DNA of 64,000 nt from JAXGQD01 sp040766665 (GTDB lineage Bacteria > Bacillota > Clostridia > Saccharofermentanales > Fastidiosipilaceae): assembly GCA_040766665.1 (NCBI GenBank), contig JAXGQD010000008.1:24638-88637 (forward strand), in the 5' to 3' direction. This document shows positions 1 to 8,627 of this stretch, piece by piece (positions within the stretch are counted from its first letter, which is position 1; each line of letters opens with the position of its first letter). The notes below the pieces were generated by a model. The model did no database searches and was not told the DNA's origin. It saw only the letters and a program-made list of their open reading frames with translations. The position numbers were made by a program, and so were the translations under genes.

Positions 1-247
1 GGTCGCCGAAGCCTTTGCCGCTATTCTTCTCTGTGATAGCCAGAGTCTTGAAAATTTCTTCTTCGATTTCGGGACTGATTTTTTCGCCGTCCGCATAGTA
101 ACGGGTGCAGGCTTCCGTGTTGATGGTGAAGCCACGGGGCACGGGGAGACCCAGATTGGTCATTTCAGCCAGGTTGGCGCCCTTGCCGCCTAAGAGTTCA
201 CGCATGCTGGCGTTGCCCTCATTGAATAAATAAACGTATTTTGCCAT
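1..247 (-). CDS. ppdK: Pyruvate, phosphate dikinase, N-terminal fragment (cut by window edge)
   Basis: Interconverts pyruvate + ATP + Pi with PEP + AMP + PPi in the cytoplasm; in anaerobic Bacillota it serves PEP/pyruvate metabolism. Only 82 codons are present and the frame leaves the window at base 1, so the swivelling His domain and pyruvate-binding domain cannot be seen. Visible family signatures are YVYLFNEGNAS at the start, then LLGGKGANLAEM and GLPVPRGFTI of the ATP-grasp region, and a TEACTRYY stretch. The ATG at 245-247 has an AGGAGG site at 253-258. It lies downstream of glyS on the same strand, with a weak hairpin between. The identification is firm; completeness is unknown. Confidence 0.93.
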   Translation of the reverse strand, partial: MAKYVYLFNEGNASMRELLGGKGANLAEMTNLGLPVPRGFTINTEACTRYYADGEKISPEIEEEIFKTLAITEKNSGKGFGD

Positions 248-302
248 AAATTCCTCCTAATGATTGGCCTTCAGGCCGGTTTGATAAAATAATATTAATA
301 AA

Positions 303-329
303 AAAGACCGGCATTCGACCGGCACTTTT
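303..329 (-). terminator. Weak hairpin with flanking T-runs between glyS and ppdK
   Basis: Read on the minus strand, a short GCCGG...CCGGT stem (one G-U pair, 7-nt loop) is followed by C and a run of T. It lies directly after the glyS stop. The stem is short, so it is only a candidate terminator. Confidence 0.4.
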
Positions 330-1718
330 TTAAAAATCAAATTTGTCCGCGAAATAGGCGCGAAGCTCCGCGATGGGCACGCGCACTTGGGTCATGGAGT
401 CTCGTTCGCGGATGGTGACACAGTGGTCATTTTCGCTATCAAAGTCATAGGTCACACAGAAAGGTGTGCCGATTTCGTCTTGACGGCGGTAGCGTTTGCC
501 GATGCTTTGACGGTCATCCAACTCGACGTTGTGGTCCTTGGCCAGGATGTTTCTCACTTCCATGGCCGCTTCGCTCAGCTTTGCCGAGAGAGGCAGAACG
601 GCAATCTTCACCGGGGCCAATGCTGGATGGAAACGCAAAACCACACGGGTCTCACCGTTCTCCAGGACTTCTTCATCATAGGCGCCGCAGAGGAATGCCA
701 AAGTCACGCGGTCGGCACCGAGCGAGGGCTCGATGACATAGGGCACATATTTCTCATTGCTCTGTGGATCAAAGTATTCCAGATTCGCTTTGGCATATTC
801 GATATGCTGCTTCAAATCGTAATCAGTGCGGTCAGCGATACCCCAAAGTTCACCCCAACCGAAGGGGAAAAAGAACTCAAAGTCGGTGGTCGCTTTGGAA
901 TAGAAAGAGAGCTCTTCGGGCCCGTGATCACGGAGACGCAGTTCTTCTTCCTTCATACCCAGGCTCAGGAGCCAGTTCTTGCAAAAATCCTTCCAGTAGG
1001 CAAACCACTCCAAGTCGGTGCCCGGTTCACAGAAAAACTCCAGTTCCATTTGCTCGAATTCGCGGGTTCTGAAAGTGAAGTTACCCGGCGTAATTTCGTT
1101 GCGGAAGGATTTACCGATCTGGGCAATACCGAAGGGAATCTTCTTGCGCGCGCTGCGCTGCACGTTGGCGTAGTTGACGAAAATACCCTGAGCCGTTTCG
1201 GGGCGCAGGTAAATTTGTGTCGAACTGTCTTCGGTTACGCCTTGGAAGGTTTTGAACATCAGGTTGAACTGACGGATATCGGTATAGTTCAGTTTGCCAC
1301 AATAAGGGCAGGCGATTTCGTGCTTGTTAATAAAATCGACCATGTCTTCGTTGGACATGCCTTCGACCAGATCGTGATTGTCATTGGCTTTTTGCCAGTC
1401 TTCAATCAGATTATCGGCGCGATAGCGGGATTTACAGGATTTGCAGTCAATCAGCGGGTCGGAGAAACTGCCGACATGGCCGGAGGCTTCCCAGACGCGT
1501 GGATTCATCAGGATGGCGCAGTCGACACCGACGTTGTAGGCGCTTTCGCGGACAAACTTTTGCCACCATGCCTGCTTGACATTATTCTTCAATTCAACGC
1601 CCAAAGGACCGTAGTCCCAGGTATTGGCTAAGCCGCCGTATATCTCGGAGCCCGGGAAAATAAAACCGCGGTTTTTGGCCAGGGCAACAATTTTGTCCAT
1701 GGTTTTTTCAACTGCCAC
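330..1718 (-). CDS. glyS: Glycyl-tRNA synthetase (homodimeric, eukaryote/archaeal-type)
   Basis: Charges tRNA-Gly with glycine. The 462-residue length and single-chain architecture match the alpha2 class II enzyme (often named GlyQS) rather than the GlyQ/GlyS pair. Motifs seen in order: the N-terminal FPGSEIYGGLANTWDYGPLG; a CKSC...CPYCG zinc-binding-like insertion; motif 2 (FRNEITPGNFTFRTREFEQME); LWGIADRTDYDL; motif 3 GADRVTLAFL; and the C-terminal anticodon-binding domain. The start lies 3 bp after the rpoZ stop, so the two genes are probably cotranscribed with gmk upstream. No T-box leader was seen in front of it. A 414-codon antisense frame over this gene is a shadow. Confidence 0.96.
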   Translation of the reverse strand: MAVEKTMDKIVALAKNRGFIFPGSEIYGGLANTWDYGPLGVELKNNVKQAWWQKFVRESAYNVGVDCAILMNPRVWEASGHVGSFSDPLIDCKSCKSRYRADNLIEDWQKANDNHDLVEGMSNEDMVDFINKHEIACPYCGKLNYTDIRQFNLMFKTFQGVTEDSSTQIYLRPETAQGIFVNYANVQRSARKKIPFGIAQIGKSFRNEITPGNFTFRTREFEQMELEFFCEPGTDLEWFAYWKDFCKNWLLSLGMKEEELRLRDHGPEELSFYSKATTDFEFFFPFGWGELWGIADRTDYDLKQHIEYAKANLEYFDPQSNEKYVPYVIEPSLGADRVTLAFLCGAYDEEVLENGETRVVLRFHPALAPVKIAVLPLSAKLSEAAMEVRNILAKDHNVELDDRQSIGKRYRRQDEIGTPFCVTYDFDSENDHCVTIRERDSMTQVRVPIAELRAYFADKFDF

Positions 1719-1720
1719 GT

Positions 1721-2170
1721 TTATTCCTCGTCGGCTTCAGCAACTTCTGCTTCGGCCATTCCTTCGTTGACTTTTTCTTCGTACTCTGCGGAGGCTGCAT
1801 CAAAGGCTGCGGTCAGGTCTTCCAAATCCAAGGAGCGCTCAGTTTCGGCTGCCGGTACCACTTCGACCACACGGTCATCATGCAGAATTTCCAGACGGGC
1901 GCTGTCTTCTTTAGCGGCTGCGGCCAAGCGACGCGCTTCGATAACTTCGGGGCGCAGGGGTACTTCCACTTCCACCTTACCGGGGATAGCTGTGACTTCG
2001 CCAAGAGCCACTTCTTCGCAGCTCAGTGTGACCATGTTCGGTGTATCCGATTCAGCCATCGGCAAAGCGCCGTTCATCAGCTGACGGGCTCTTTTCGCCA
2101 CCAAAACCGCCAGGGTATAGCGGTTTTCTGTTTTCGGCAGTAGTTCGTCCAGGGTTGGTTTTACTAACAT
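1721..2170 (-). CDS. rpoZ: DNA-directed RNA polymerase omega subunit, with long acidic tail
   Basis: Small RNA polymerase subunit that helps beta' fold and assemble. The N-terminal 60 residues carry the family pattern (PTLDELLP..NRYTLAVLVAKRARQL, then NMVTLSCEEVALGEV). The position after yicC-remA-gmk is the usual Bacillota order. At 149 residues it is about twice the usual length; the extra C-terminal half is rich in Glu and Ala and probably disordered. A 153-bp gap separates it from gmk upstream, and glyS follows after 2 bp. Confidence 0.9.
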   Translation of the reverse strand: MLVKPTLDELLPKTENRYTLAVLVAKRARQLMNGALPMAESDTPNMVTLSCEEVALGEVTAIPGKVEVEVPLRPEVIEARRLAAAAKEDSARLEILHDDRVVEVVPAAETERSLDLEDLTAAFDAASAEYEEKVNEGMAEAEVAEADEE

Positions 2171-2323
2171 CTTTTACTTCCTCTTCTATATCTGCTGATT
2201 GTGCGGCTCTCTGTCGCCAATCTTTAAGCCATCATTTCGCTCCGTTATTCATCTCTGAAGGCAGGCTTTTCGTCTTACAACGGGGCGCCCACTTTCAGAA
2301 ATTTCCAGACAAGCTATATTATT

Positions 2324-2950
2324 CTACAGGCTTTTGACCAGTTCTTCAATTCCTACGGTGTTTTTTACTCGATGACGCTCCGCTTCCAGGATATGCCAAA
2401 GCTCGCGGGCGGTATCCGGCACACGATTATTGACCAGCACATACTGAAATTTACTCACCTGCAGCATTTCGTTTTTGGCAAAATCCAGCCGCTTACGCAC
2501 GGCTTCTGCCTCTTCTGTCCCCCTGGAGCGCAGTCGTTCCTCCAACGCTTCGACTGATGGGGGTAAAAGGAAGACCGTCACCGCATCCGGAAAATTCTCT
2601 TTTACAGCCAAGGATCCGGCCACCGTGATATCCAGCACCACGTCTTTGCCCGAGCGCCACATCTCTTCGATTGGCCCCCGCGGCGTTCCATAATAATTGT
2701 CAACATAAACGTCGTGTTCGAGTATTTCCTGATTCTCCACCATTGTGGCAAAACGCGCTTTGTCCACGAAATAATATTCCATCCCTTCACGCTCGCCCGG
2801 ACGAGGCTGACGTGTCGTCACCGAAACCGAAACGGAGAGGGCTTCATAATGCTCCTGAAGGGCGTGAATAACCGTGCCCTTACCGACTCCGGAGGGACCG
2901 GACAAACAGAGCACGATGCCTTTGCGACGGATAATTGTGTCGTGATTCAT
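2324..2950 (-). CDS. gmk: Guanylate kinase
   Basis: Phosphorylates GMP to GDP with ATP. The 208-residue length is typical. The P-loop GPSGVGKGT is near the N-terminus, followed by the GMP-binding SVSVTTRQPRPGE region, YYFVDKARF and YYGTPRGPIEE, and the lid with RLRSRGTE. The ATG overlaps the remA stop (ATGA at 2947-2950), with a GAGGTCG sequence upstream as ribosome site. Part of the yicC-remA-gmk-rpoZ set. Confidence 0.96.
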   Translation of the reverse strand: MNHDTIIRRKGIVLCLSGPSGVGKGTVIHALQEHYEALSVSVSVTTRQPRPGEREGMEYYFVDKARFATMVENQEILEHDVYVDNYYGTPRGPIEEMWRSGKDVVLDITVAGSLAVKENFPDAVTVFLLPPSVEALEERLRSRGTEEAEAVRKRLDFAKNEMLQVSKFQYVLVNNRVPDTARELWHILEAERHRVKNTVGIEELVKSL

Positions 2951-3237
2951 GATTCGACCTCGACTCTCGCATCCGCAGCGGCTGTCGGGAAAGCACTGCG
3001 CAGTTCGGCCAGGCGTTTCTTCAGTTCGTCGGTACCGATGGCGGAACAGACGATGTGGTCACTGTCCATCACCAAAGCACTGAGCGTTTTTTTACCGGAA
3101 CTGGCATCGATGAGCATGCCCCGGTCACGGGCATCTTGTATCAGGCGACGCACCGGTGAACTGTCGGCGTTGACGACAGCGATTAAGCGCATCGGATTAA
3201 GGGCGTTGCCTGCCCCAATGTCTAAGAAATCCGCCAC
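2947..3237 (-). CDS. remA: RemA/DUF370-family DNA-binding regulator
   Basis: RemA of Bacillus is a small ring-forming DNA-binding protein that activates matrix and osmoprotection genes; orthologues between yicC and gmk are near-universal in Bacillota. The protein has 96 residues with the family signatures FLDIGAGNAL, RLIAVVNADSSPVRRLIQ, SGKKTLSALVMDSDH and IVCSAIGTDEL. The start is a GTG at 3235-3237; a GGAG site lies in the last codons of yicC seven bases upstream, which favours translational coupling. Its regulatory targets here are unknown. Confidence 0.88.
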   Translation of the reverse strand: MADFLDIGAGNALNPMRLIAVVNADSSPVRRLIQDARDRGMLIDASSGKKTLSALVMDSDHIVCSAIGTDELKKRLAELRSAFPTAAADARVEVES

Positions 3238-3241
3238 CTCA

Positions 3242-4129
3242 CTACTCCAAATTCTGTATTTGTTCGCGAATCTTTTCGACTTCGCTCTTCATTTCCATGA
3301 CATCGTTGGTGATGTCCAGGTCGTTGGCCTTTGAGCCGATGGTGTTGACCTCGCGCACAATTTCCTGCACGAGGAAGTCGAGTTTTTTGCCCACTGCATC
3401 CTGACTGCCAATCGTTTTACGTAGAGCTTTAAAATGACTCTGCAGTCGCACCAATTCCTCATCAATGGCCGCTTTATCGGCAAAAAGCAAGACCTCTGCC
3501 GCCATGCGCTGCGGTTCCACAACTTTCTCCGCTTCGGCTCCCAGGAGCTCCGTGATGCGCGCCTGTAATTTTTCGCGATAGGCCTCCACCACCAAAGGGG
3601 AACGGTCCGCGATACGGCTGCGCAGGATTTCCAGACGCGTGCAACGGTCCAAGACGTCATCCACCAGGCCTGAACCCTCTTGCTGGCGCATGTCACAAAG
3701 GGCATTCAAAGCCATCTCGACACTTTCGCTGAGCACGGGCAGCCACTCCGAACTGTCTGAATCCGCATCTTCGGATTGCAAAACACCCGGAAAAGCCACG
3801 AGGTCTGAAACTTTGACGATATAGGGACGCTCCAGAACTGCTCCTAATTCTTCCAAGGCTGCCTTATAGGCTTCAGCCAAAGAGAAGTCGCAATAGACAC
3901 GGCGGCTTTCGGAGCTGTTGTCTTCAATAAAAATGGAAAAATCGACTTTACCGCGGTTGACATACTGTCTGGTCAGATCGCGGACCACCGTTTCCAGATT
4001 CGAGATGCTGCGCGGCATACGGACTTGTATGTCCAGATAACGATTATTGACCGATTTCACGTCACAACTGACTTTTTTCCCGTTGACCACCACTTCACCG
4101 TGGCCGAAACCGGTCATACTGTTTGCCAT
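3242..4129 (-). CDS. yicC: YicC-family endoribonuclease
   Basis: YicC proteins are stress-linked endoribonucleases. The 295-residue length is typical. Visible: the N-terminal MTGFGHGEV signature, a SVNNRYLDIQVRMPR stretch, and the C-terminal LDFLVQEIVREVNTIGSKAND and MKSEVEKIREQIQNLE, which are the most conserved parts of the family. Its stop lies 4 bp before the remA GTG and its last codons carry remA's ribosome site. Confidence 0.92.
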   Translation of the reverse strand: MANSMTGFGHGEVVVNGKKVSCDVKSVNNRYLDIQVRMPRSISNLETVVRDLTRQYVNRGKVDFSIFIEDNSSESRRVYCDFSLAEAYKAALEELGAVLERPYIVKVSDLVAFPGVLQSEDADSDSSEWLPVLSESVEMALNALCDMRQQEGSGLVDDVLDRCTRLEILRSRIADRSPLVVEAYREKLQARITELLGAEAEKVVEPQRMAAEVLLFADKAAIDEELVRLQSHFKALRKTIGSQDAVGKKLDFLVQEIVREVNTIGSKANDLDITNDVMEMKSEVEKIREQIQNLE

Positions 4130-4180
4130 AGCAGGAGCACCTTCTCTCTTCGGAGCAAAAATGGTTTTGCGAATGTTAAC

Positions 4181-4945
4181 CTATTGTAACAAATCTGACA
4201 AGACTGCGCCAAGGTCCAGCGGCTTGAATTCCAGCGCATCACAGGCGGTATTCAGGTACATCGTCGAGCCCCTCTGTAAGCGCAGCAACGCCCGCGCTTT
4301 CAGTCCGTGAACATGGCCATAGATGCAGAGCGAAACCTGCGACTCTTCAATCAGTTGCGTCATCTCTGTCTCCTCACCGTTCGGTCCAAAAGGCGGATAG
4401 TGCAAAGCCAATATCAGCGGGCTCTGGCTATGCTCCTCGCGTAGTTTTTCTGCCGCGTCCAAAGCCAGTTTCAAACGAATCAACTCGCGCTGAAAGTATT
4501 TCTCGTCACTCGCCTGCCACTCGCTGTGGTAAGGCGTCAACCAACCTCTGGTCCCACAGAGCACGCAGGAATTGAATGTCACTGCAGGTTCCTCTATGGG
4601 CAAAAGAAAAGCATTGGAGCGGATAAATTCGAACTTAGCGAAGCCGTTTTCCGCGCAAAAGGCCTTGTTTTTGGCCAGTGAGACCCACCAGTAATCGTGA
4701 TTGCCGCGACCCAGGTATTTGTGACCCGGCAAGCTGTTTAAGAAGGCAAAATCCGGCTGCAACTCCTCAAAGTTAATCGCCCAGGAGATGTCTCCCGGTA
4801 AAATCACCGCGTCCTCTTCTGCAATCATTTCACGCCAATATTTGGCCATTTTGTAGGGATGCTCCGCCCAGTGCTTGCCGAAGATGTCCATCATTTTTTC
4901 TGCGCCAAAACCCAGATGCGGGTCGGAAATCGCCCAAATTTTCAT
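4181..4945 (-). CDS. Calcineurin-like metallophosphoesterase
   Basis: Soluble 254-residue phosphoesterase with the complete two-metal motif set in order: DPH near the N-terminus, GDISW, GRGNHDYWW, ALHYPPFG and GHVHG. It matches the family whose members begin MKIWAISDxHL; the substrate is not established. The start codon overlaps the uvrC stop by 4 bp, so the two are cotranscribed. yicC follows 51 bp downstream. Confidence 0.85.
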   Translation of the reverse strand: MKIWAISDPHLGFGAEKMMDIFGKHWAEHPYKMAKYWREMIAEEDAVILPGDISWAINFEELQPDFAFLNSLPGHKYLGRGNHDYWWVSLAKNKAFCAENGFAKFEFIRSNAFLLPIEEPAVTFNSCVLCGTRGWLTPYHSEWQASDEKYFQRELIRLKLALDAAEKLREEHSQSPLILALHYPPFGPNGEETEMTQLIEESQVSLCIYGHVHGLKARALLRLQRGSTMYLNTACDALEFKPLDLGAVLSDLLQ

Positions 4946-6876
4946 GATGCACCGCCTTTTTCCGCAAAGTGGGCGTGAATCGCCTCCGCCGTTTTCTGAC
5001 CCAGCGAGGGCACGGCCGCCAAGAGTGTCTCCGCACTGCTTTCCGCAATAACCTTGAGGCTGGGAAAGGCAGCCATCAGCGCCTGTCGCTTCTTCGGACC
5101 GACACCCGGAATATCCTCCAACTTGTAGCGCAGTTGCCGCTTCTTACTCAGCTTTTTCGTGTAGTTGCCCGCGACGCGGTGGGCTTCGTCTTGCACACGC
5201 GCAATCAGGTTCAAGACCAAACGCGCTTCGTCATTGTTCAGGGCAAAAGCCTCCTCATTCTCCGCCACCATGGCGCTCGCTTCACGCTCACGCACGCCTG
5301 ACTTTTTCGGATAGGCGAGTTCTGCCAGCTCAATCAGTTCACCACCGGGCAATGCCAGGCCGCGGCTGCGGTGGCGCTCGTCTTTGACCATCCCCGCCAA
5401 GGGAATGTCCAAGCCCGCTTCTTCCAAAACTGCTTTGGCCATGGCCACGTGCTGGCTACCGCCATCCACTAAAATCAGCTGCGGAACGGGGCCGAACGAC
5501 TCATCGCCCAAACGCGCCAAACGCCGACGCAACGCTTCTGCCATCGAAGCATAGTCGTCTTGGCCCTCGACGGCCTTTATTTTAAATAAACGATAGGCCG
5601 ATTTATCCGCTTTACCGTCCGTAAACACGATCATACTGCAGGCTTTGTCACTCTCGCCGTAGTTAGCCACGTCAAATGCCTCGATGCGCCGCGCCAGATT
5701 ATCCTCCCGACCCGTCAGAGCCGAGAGCAGGCGTAAGCCCTCGGTGCGCACCGTCTCCGAACTGCCGCTGATGATGTGCTTGCGCTGCAGGGCTTCGCGC
5801 GCCGTACTTTGAGCCATGTCCATGATTTTCGTTTTAGCGCCGCGCTGTGGTTTCGTCACTTCCGCCTCGCCCAGCAAGGCTGAGATATGACCCTTGCTTG
5901 CTTCGTCTAAGGCAATGGGTAAAAGCAAGACCTTAGGCGCATTTTCTTTGCTGTAGTACTGTGTGATAAAAGCCAGGATGAGCTCCAAGAGCTCTTCGCC
6001 CTGATCGTCCAGAAAATGCGTGGTGCTTTCGCTGATTTTGCCATTACGCAAAGCCAGACGCACGACACAGCAAAGTCCCTGCGACCTCGCCAAACCCAAA
6101 GCATCGGTGTCCTTTTTATAACCAGTGACGGCGACCTGTCTGGCAAGCAGCTTCTCTAAGCGCTGGAGTTTATCGCGCCATTCCGCTGCTTCTTCAAAGC
6201 GCAGGGCAGCGGACGCCCGCTCCATTTTTTCTTGAATGCCTTCGGCAATCCCCGAATAGCGGCCTTCCAGGTAATCACAAACCTGCAGCATCACGGCGCG
6301 GTAATCCGCTTCGGAAACGTCACCGAGGCAAGGTCCGATGCAGCGGTGGATATAGTAATTAAGACATGGTCGCTCTTTTCCGATATCGCGTGGGAAAACA
6401 CGACGACAGGTCTTAAGCGGGAAGAGTTCGTGGATGGTGCGCAACGCATAGTAAAGATCACCGGCCAGGAAAGGGCCGTAATATTTGGCCCCCTCTGCCT
6501 TATCGGGACCGACGCGGTAGGCTTTAAGAATACGCGGGTACTGTTCATGCAGGGTAATACGCAGGTAAGGATAATCACGGTCATCACGCAGCATGATATT
6601 AAAGAAGGGCTTATAAGATTTGATTAAATTGGCTTCGAGGATAAAGGCTTCCAGCTCATTTTCGCAAATCACAAAATCTAAGGAGGCCACGTGCTCGACC
6701 ATGGCGCGTACTTTTGTTCCGCCCTGAGGTCCGCTCGCACCAAAATAAGAGTGCAGGCGCTGCCTCAGCTTATTCGCCTTGCCCACATAAATGACAGAAC
6801 CCTCGGAATCCTTCATCAGGTAAACTCCGGGGTTCATTGGCACGCTGTCTAAACGCGCTTCAAAATCTTTCTTCAT
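4942..6876 (-). CDS. uvrC: UvrABC excinuclease subunit C
   Basis: Makes both incisions in nucleotide excision repair. Domains in order: GIY-YIG nuclease (NPGVYLMKDSEGSVIYVGKA, about residues 14-34); cysteine-bearing region; UVR motif (about 205-240, ALRFEEAAEWRDKLQRLEKL) for UvrB contact; RNase H-like nuclease (FDVANYGES, SMIVFTDGKADKSAYRLF, VDGGSQH, DEAHR); and the C-terminal helix-hairpin-helix pair (IPGVGPKKRQALMAAFPSL). The common DGGKGQ box is replaced by DGGSQH here, a mild deviation. 644 residues is slightly long. The gene is followed by, and overlaps, the phosphoesterase. Confidence 0.96.
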   Translation of the reverse strand: MKKDFEARLDSVPMNPGVYLMKDSEGSVIYVGKANKLRQRLHSYFGASGPQGGTKVRAMVEHVASLDFVICENELEAFILEANLIKSYKPFFNIMLRDDRDYPYLRITLHEQYPRILKAYRVGPDKAEGAKYYGPFLAGDLYYALRTIHELFPLKTCRRVFPRDIGKERPCLNYYIHRCIGPCLGDVSEADYRAVMLQVCDYLEGRYSGIAEGIQEKMERASAALRFEEAAEWRDKLQRLEKLLARQVAVTGYKKDTDALGLARSQGLCCVVRLALRNGKISESTTHFLDDQGEELLELILAFITQYYSKENAPKVLLLPIALDEASKGHISALLGEAEVTKPQRGAKTKIMDMAQSTAREALQRKHIISGSSETVRTEGLRLLSALTGREDNLARRIEAFDVANYGESDKACSMIVFTDGKADKSAYRLFKIKAVEGQDDYASMAEALRRRLARLGDESFGPVPQLILVDGGSQHVAMAKAVLEEAGLDIPLAGMVKDERHRSRGLALPGGELIELAELAYPKKSGVREREASAMVAENEEAFALNNDEARLVLNLIARVQDEAHRVAGNYTKKLSKKRQLRYKLEDIPGVGPKKRQALMAAFPSLKVIAESSAETLLAAVPSLGQKTAEAIHAHFAEKGGAS

Positions 6877-6941
6877 CTGTAATTTTTCTAGTTGTCTCTT
6901 CTTTTGCTTTGTTTCTGCTGCGTCCCAAGGGCTGTAATTGC

Positions 6942-7202
6942 TTAAAATACCGGATTGCTTAAATAGGACACAACCGTCTCCAGGGCTTGTTCTGCATCTG
7001 CGCCTTCGGCACTCACTTCGATTTCCATGCCGTTTTCGATGCGCAAGCTCATGACGCCAAGCAGGCTTTTCGCATTGGCTCTGCGGCCGTCACAGTTCAG
7101 CCAGATGCTCGAACGAAACGAGGAGGCTTTCTGGATCAGCACCGCGATCGCTTTTAATTCAAAAGAGTCTTCGCAGTCGAAAACTACTTTTCTAACTTCC
7201 AT
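6942..7202 (-). CDS. HPr-like protein lacking the phospho-histidine (Crh-like)
   Basis: An 86-residue HPr-fold protein that aligns without gaps to Bacillus HPr. Position 15, the PEP-dependent phospho-His of true HPr, is Glu (SFELKAIA), while Ser46 is kept in AKSLLGVMSL. By analogy with Bacillus Crh (Gln15, Ser46) it could act only through HPr kinase phosphorylation at Ser46, as a catabolite-repression cofactor rather than a sugar phosphocarrier; that role is inference. The chosen start at 7200-7202 has a GGAGG site at 7211-7215; an upstream in-frame start at 7250 would add 16 unrelated residues. In many Clostridia a gene of this type lies near uvrC in the rapZ-yvcK-whiA cluster, whose other members are absent here. 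Confidence 0.8.
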   Translation of the reverse strand: MEVRKVVFDCEDSFELKAIAVLIQKASSFRSSIWLNCDGRRANAKSLLGVMSLRIENGMEIEVSAEGADAEQALETVVSYLSNPVF

Positions 7203-7405
7203 TTCCACTTCCTCCGTCAATGTCAGCCAAGCGTTGCACAAGTCAGTCAAGCAGAATAACCCTTGTGCGATATTTTTCTGTTATTAAGTAAGTATAAACG
7301 TCAGGCTTAGAAGCTGTCAATCTTCACAATATTCGCCGCTCTCACTTGTGCTATTTATACATTTTACATGATTTTATACTGATTAAACGTATTTTTTAGG
7401 CAAAA

Positions 7406-7861
7406 CTACACAAGATTCTTGGACATCAACTTCGCGTCGTCGCCGACGCCATAGTAATTTTTTACGCGGCCATCGTAGTTGAAACCGAGCTTCTCGTAGA
7501 GGGCTAAAGCAGCCTCGTTCCTAACAGACACTTCGAGCAGCACGCGCCTCACACCGGCTTCAAGGAGCAGGTTTTGGCCCTGCGCAAAGAGGCGTTCGGC
7601 CAAGCCCTGGCGGCGGTAGGACGGAAGGACAGCGATGCTGAGCAAGGTCGCTTCGTCGAGCACCTTTTGCCAGCCACAATAGCCACAGGCGTAGTCTGCG
7701 TCGAAAGCCAGGTAAGCAAATTCTTCACTTATTTCAGGATTGGGATAAGCGGCCAGAAGAGACTGGAATTGTTCGCGCGACCAGGGCTTAGCAAAACAGG
7801 CGCGCTCCAAACGGAGCAGCGCTTCCAAATCGGCTTGTCCGGCACGACGCAGTTCAAACAT
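7406..7861 (-). CDS. rimI: Ribosomal protein S18 alanine N-acetyltransferase (GNAT)
   Basis: GNAT acetyltransferase of 151 residues. The acetyl-CoA loop reads LPSYRRQGLAERL, followed by the V-domain LLEVSVRNEAALALYEKLGF that is characteristic of RimI, and the C-terminal YYGVGDDAKLMSK. It overlaps the end of tsaB by 8 bp, the usual tsaE-tsaB-rimI operon order, which supports the assignment over other GNATs. Confidence 0.88.
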   Translation of the reverse strand: MFELRRAGQADLEALLRLERACFAKPWSREQFQSLLAAYPNPEISEEFAYLAFDADYACGYCGWQKVLDEATLLSIAVLPSYRRQGLAERLFAQGQNLLLEAGVRRVLLEVSVRNEAALALYEKLGFNYDGRVKNYYGVGDDAKLMSKNLV

Positions 7862-8573
7862 AGAAGTTGGCTCCGCGTTCCGCTTCTGTCGCGGTCAGAT
7901 ACAAAGGTGCGAGCTCAGCCGGGTTCTGACCGGCGCTGGGGTCCTGAGCTAGGGCTTGCATGGCCAGTCGAGCCAGGGCAGCCGCACGGATTTCTGTATC
8001 GCCCCTCAGGCAAATGTGGATCTTGCGTTCGTGCAAATAGCGCAATACGGCTTCGTCTTCATAATATTTGGTGCTACAGTCACCCGCTAAAATAACTTGT
8101 TTGATACCTCGTTCTGCACAGGCTGCTACGAGCAGAGGCAGGTAGAGGTCAATGTCTCCCAAACGCTCCTCCGCCAGAGCTAGTCCGTTTTGGTATAAAC
8201 CCGCGTAAACCCGACGATGTCTGGCATCAAGCAGACTCAGCACGGCCGTATCGGCGGCACAGACATAGGGTTCGGCCAGAACGGCCAGGCTGGAAAAGCC
8301 CAATGCTTTTTTACCCGTCACATAGGCAAAAGTCTTCACCGCAGTCATACCGATGCGCAGACCGGTAAACGATCCTGGACCCTGCGTCACGGCGAAGGCG
8401 TCGAGTTCCTGATAGCGCCAACCCAAGGCTTCCAAGGCGCGGTCACAGGCAAGTTGCATGGTTTCGGAGTGAGTCAGGCCCAAATTGAGTACTAACTCAT
8501 ACAACACCTGCCCGTCTTCACCCAAGGCGACAGAACAGGTCCTAGCCGCAGTATCCACTGCTAAAATTTTCAT
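7854..8573 (-). CDS. tsaB: tRNA threonylcarbamoyladenosine biosynthesis protein TsaB
   Basis: Non-catalytic ASKHA-fold partner of TsaD in t6A37 formation on ANN-decoding tRNAs. Visible: MKILAVDTAARTCSVALG, HSETMQ, and the GPGSFTGLRIGMTAVKTFA block that defines TsaB. The ATG at 8571-8573 has an AGGAGGA site just upstream; a longer frame to 8609 has no such support. 239 residues. Sits between tsaE and rimI; tsaD is not in the window. Confidence 0.93.
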   Translation of the reverse strand: MKILAVDTAARTCSVALGEDGQVLYELVLNLGLTHSETMQLACDRALEALGWRYQELDAFAVTQGPGSFTGLRIGMTAVKTFAYVTGKKALGFSSLAVLAEPYVCAADTAVLSLLDARHRRVYAGLYQNGLALAEERLGDIDLYLPLLVAACAERGIKQVILAGDCSTKYYEDEAVLRYLHERKIHICLRGDTEIRAAALARLAMQALAQDPSAGQNPAELAPLYLTATEAERGANFYV

Positions 8574-8627
8574 CTCGGCTTCCTCCTTTGCATCAGTGGG
8601 CCAGCACATGAGCGAGCTTCGTTTTCA

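Noticed and set aside
387..1631. 414-codon open frame on the + strand opposite glyS
   Set aside because: Mirror of a well-supported synthetase gene. It has no ribosome site and no recognisable domain, and arises from the codon bias of the other strand.
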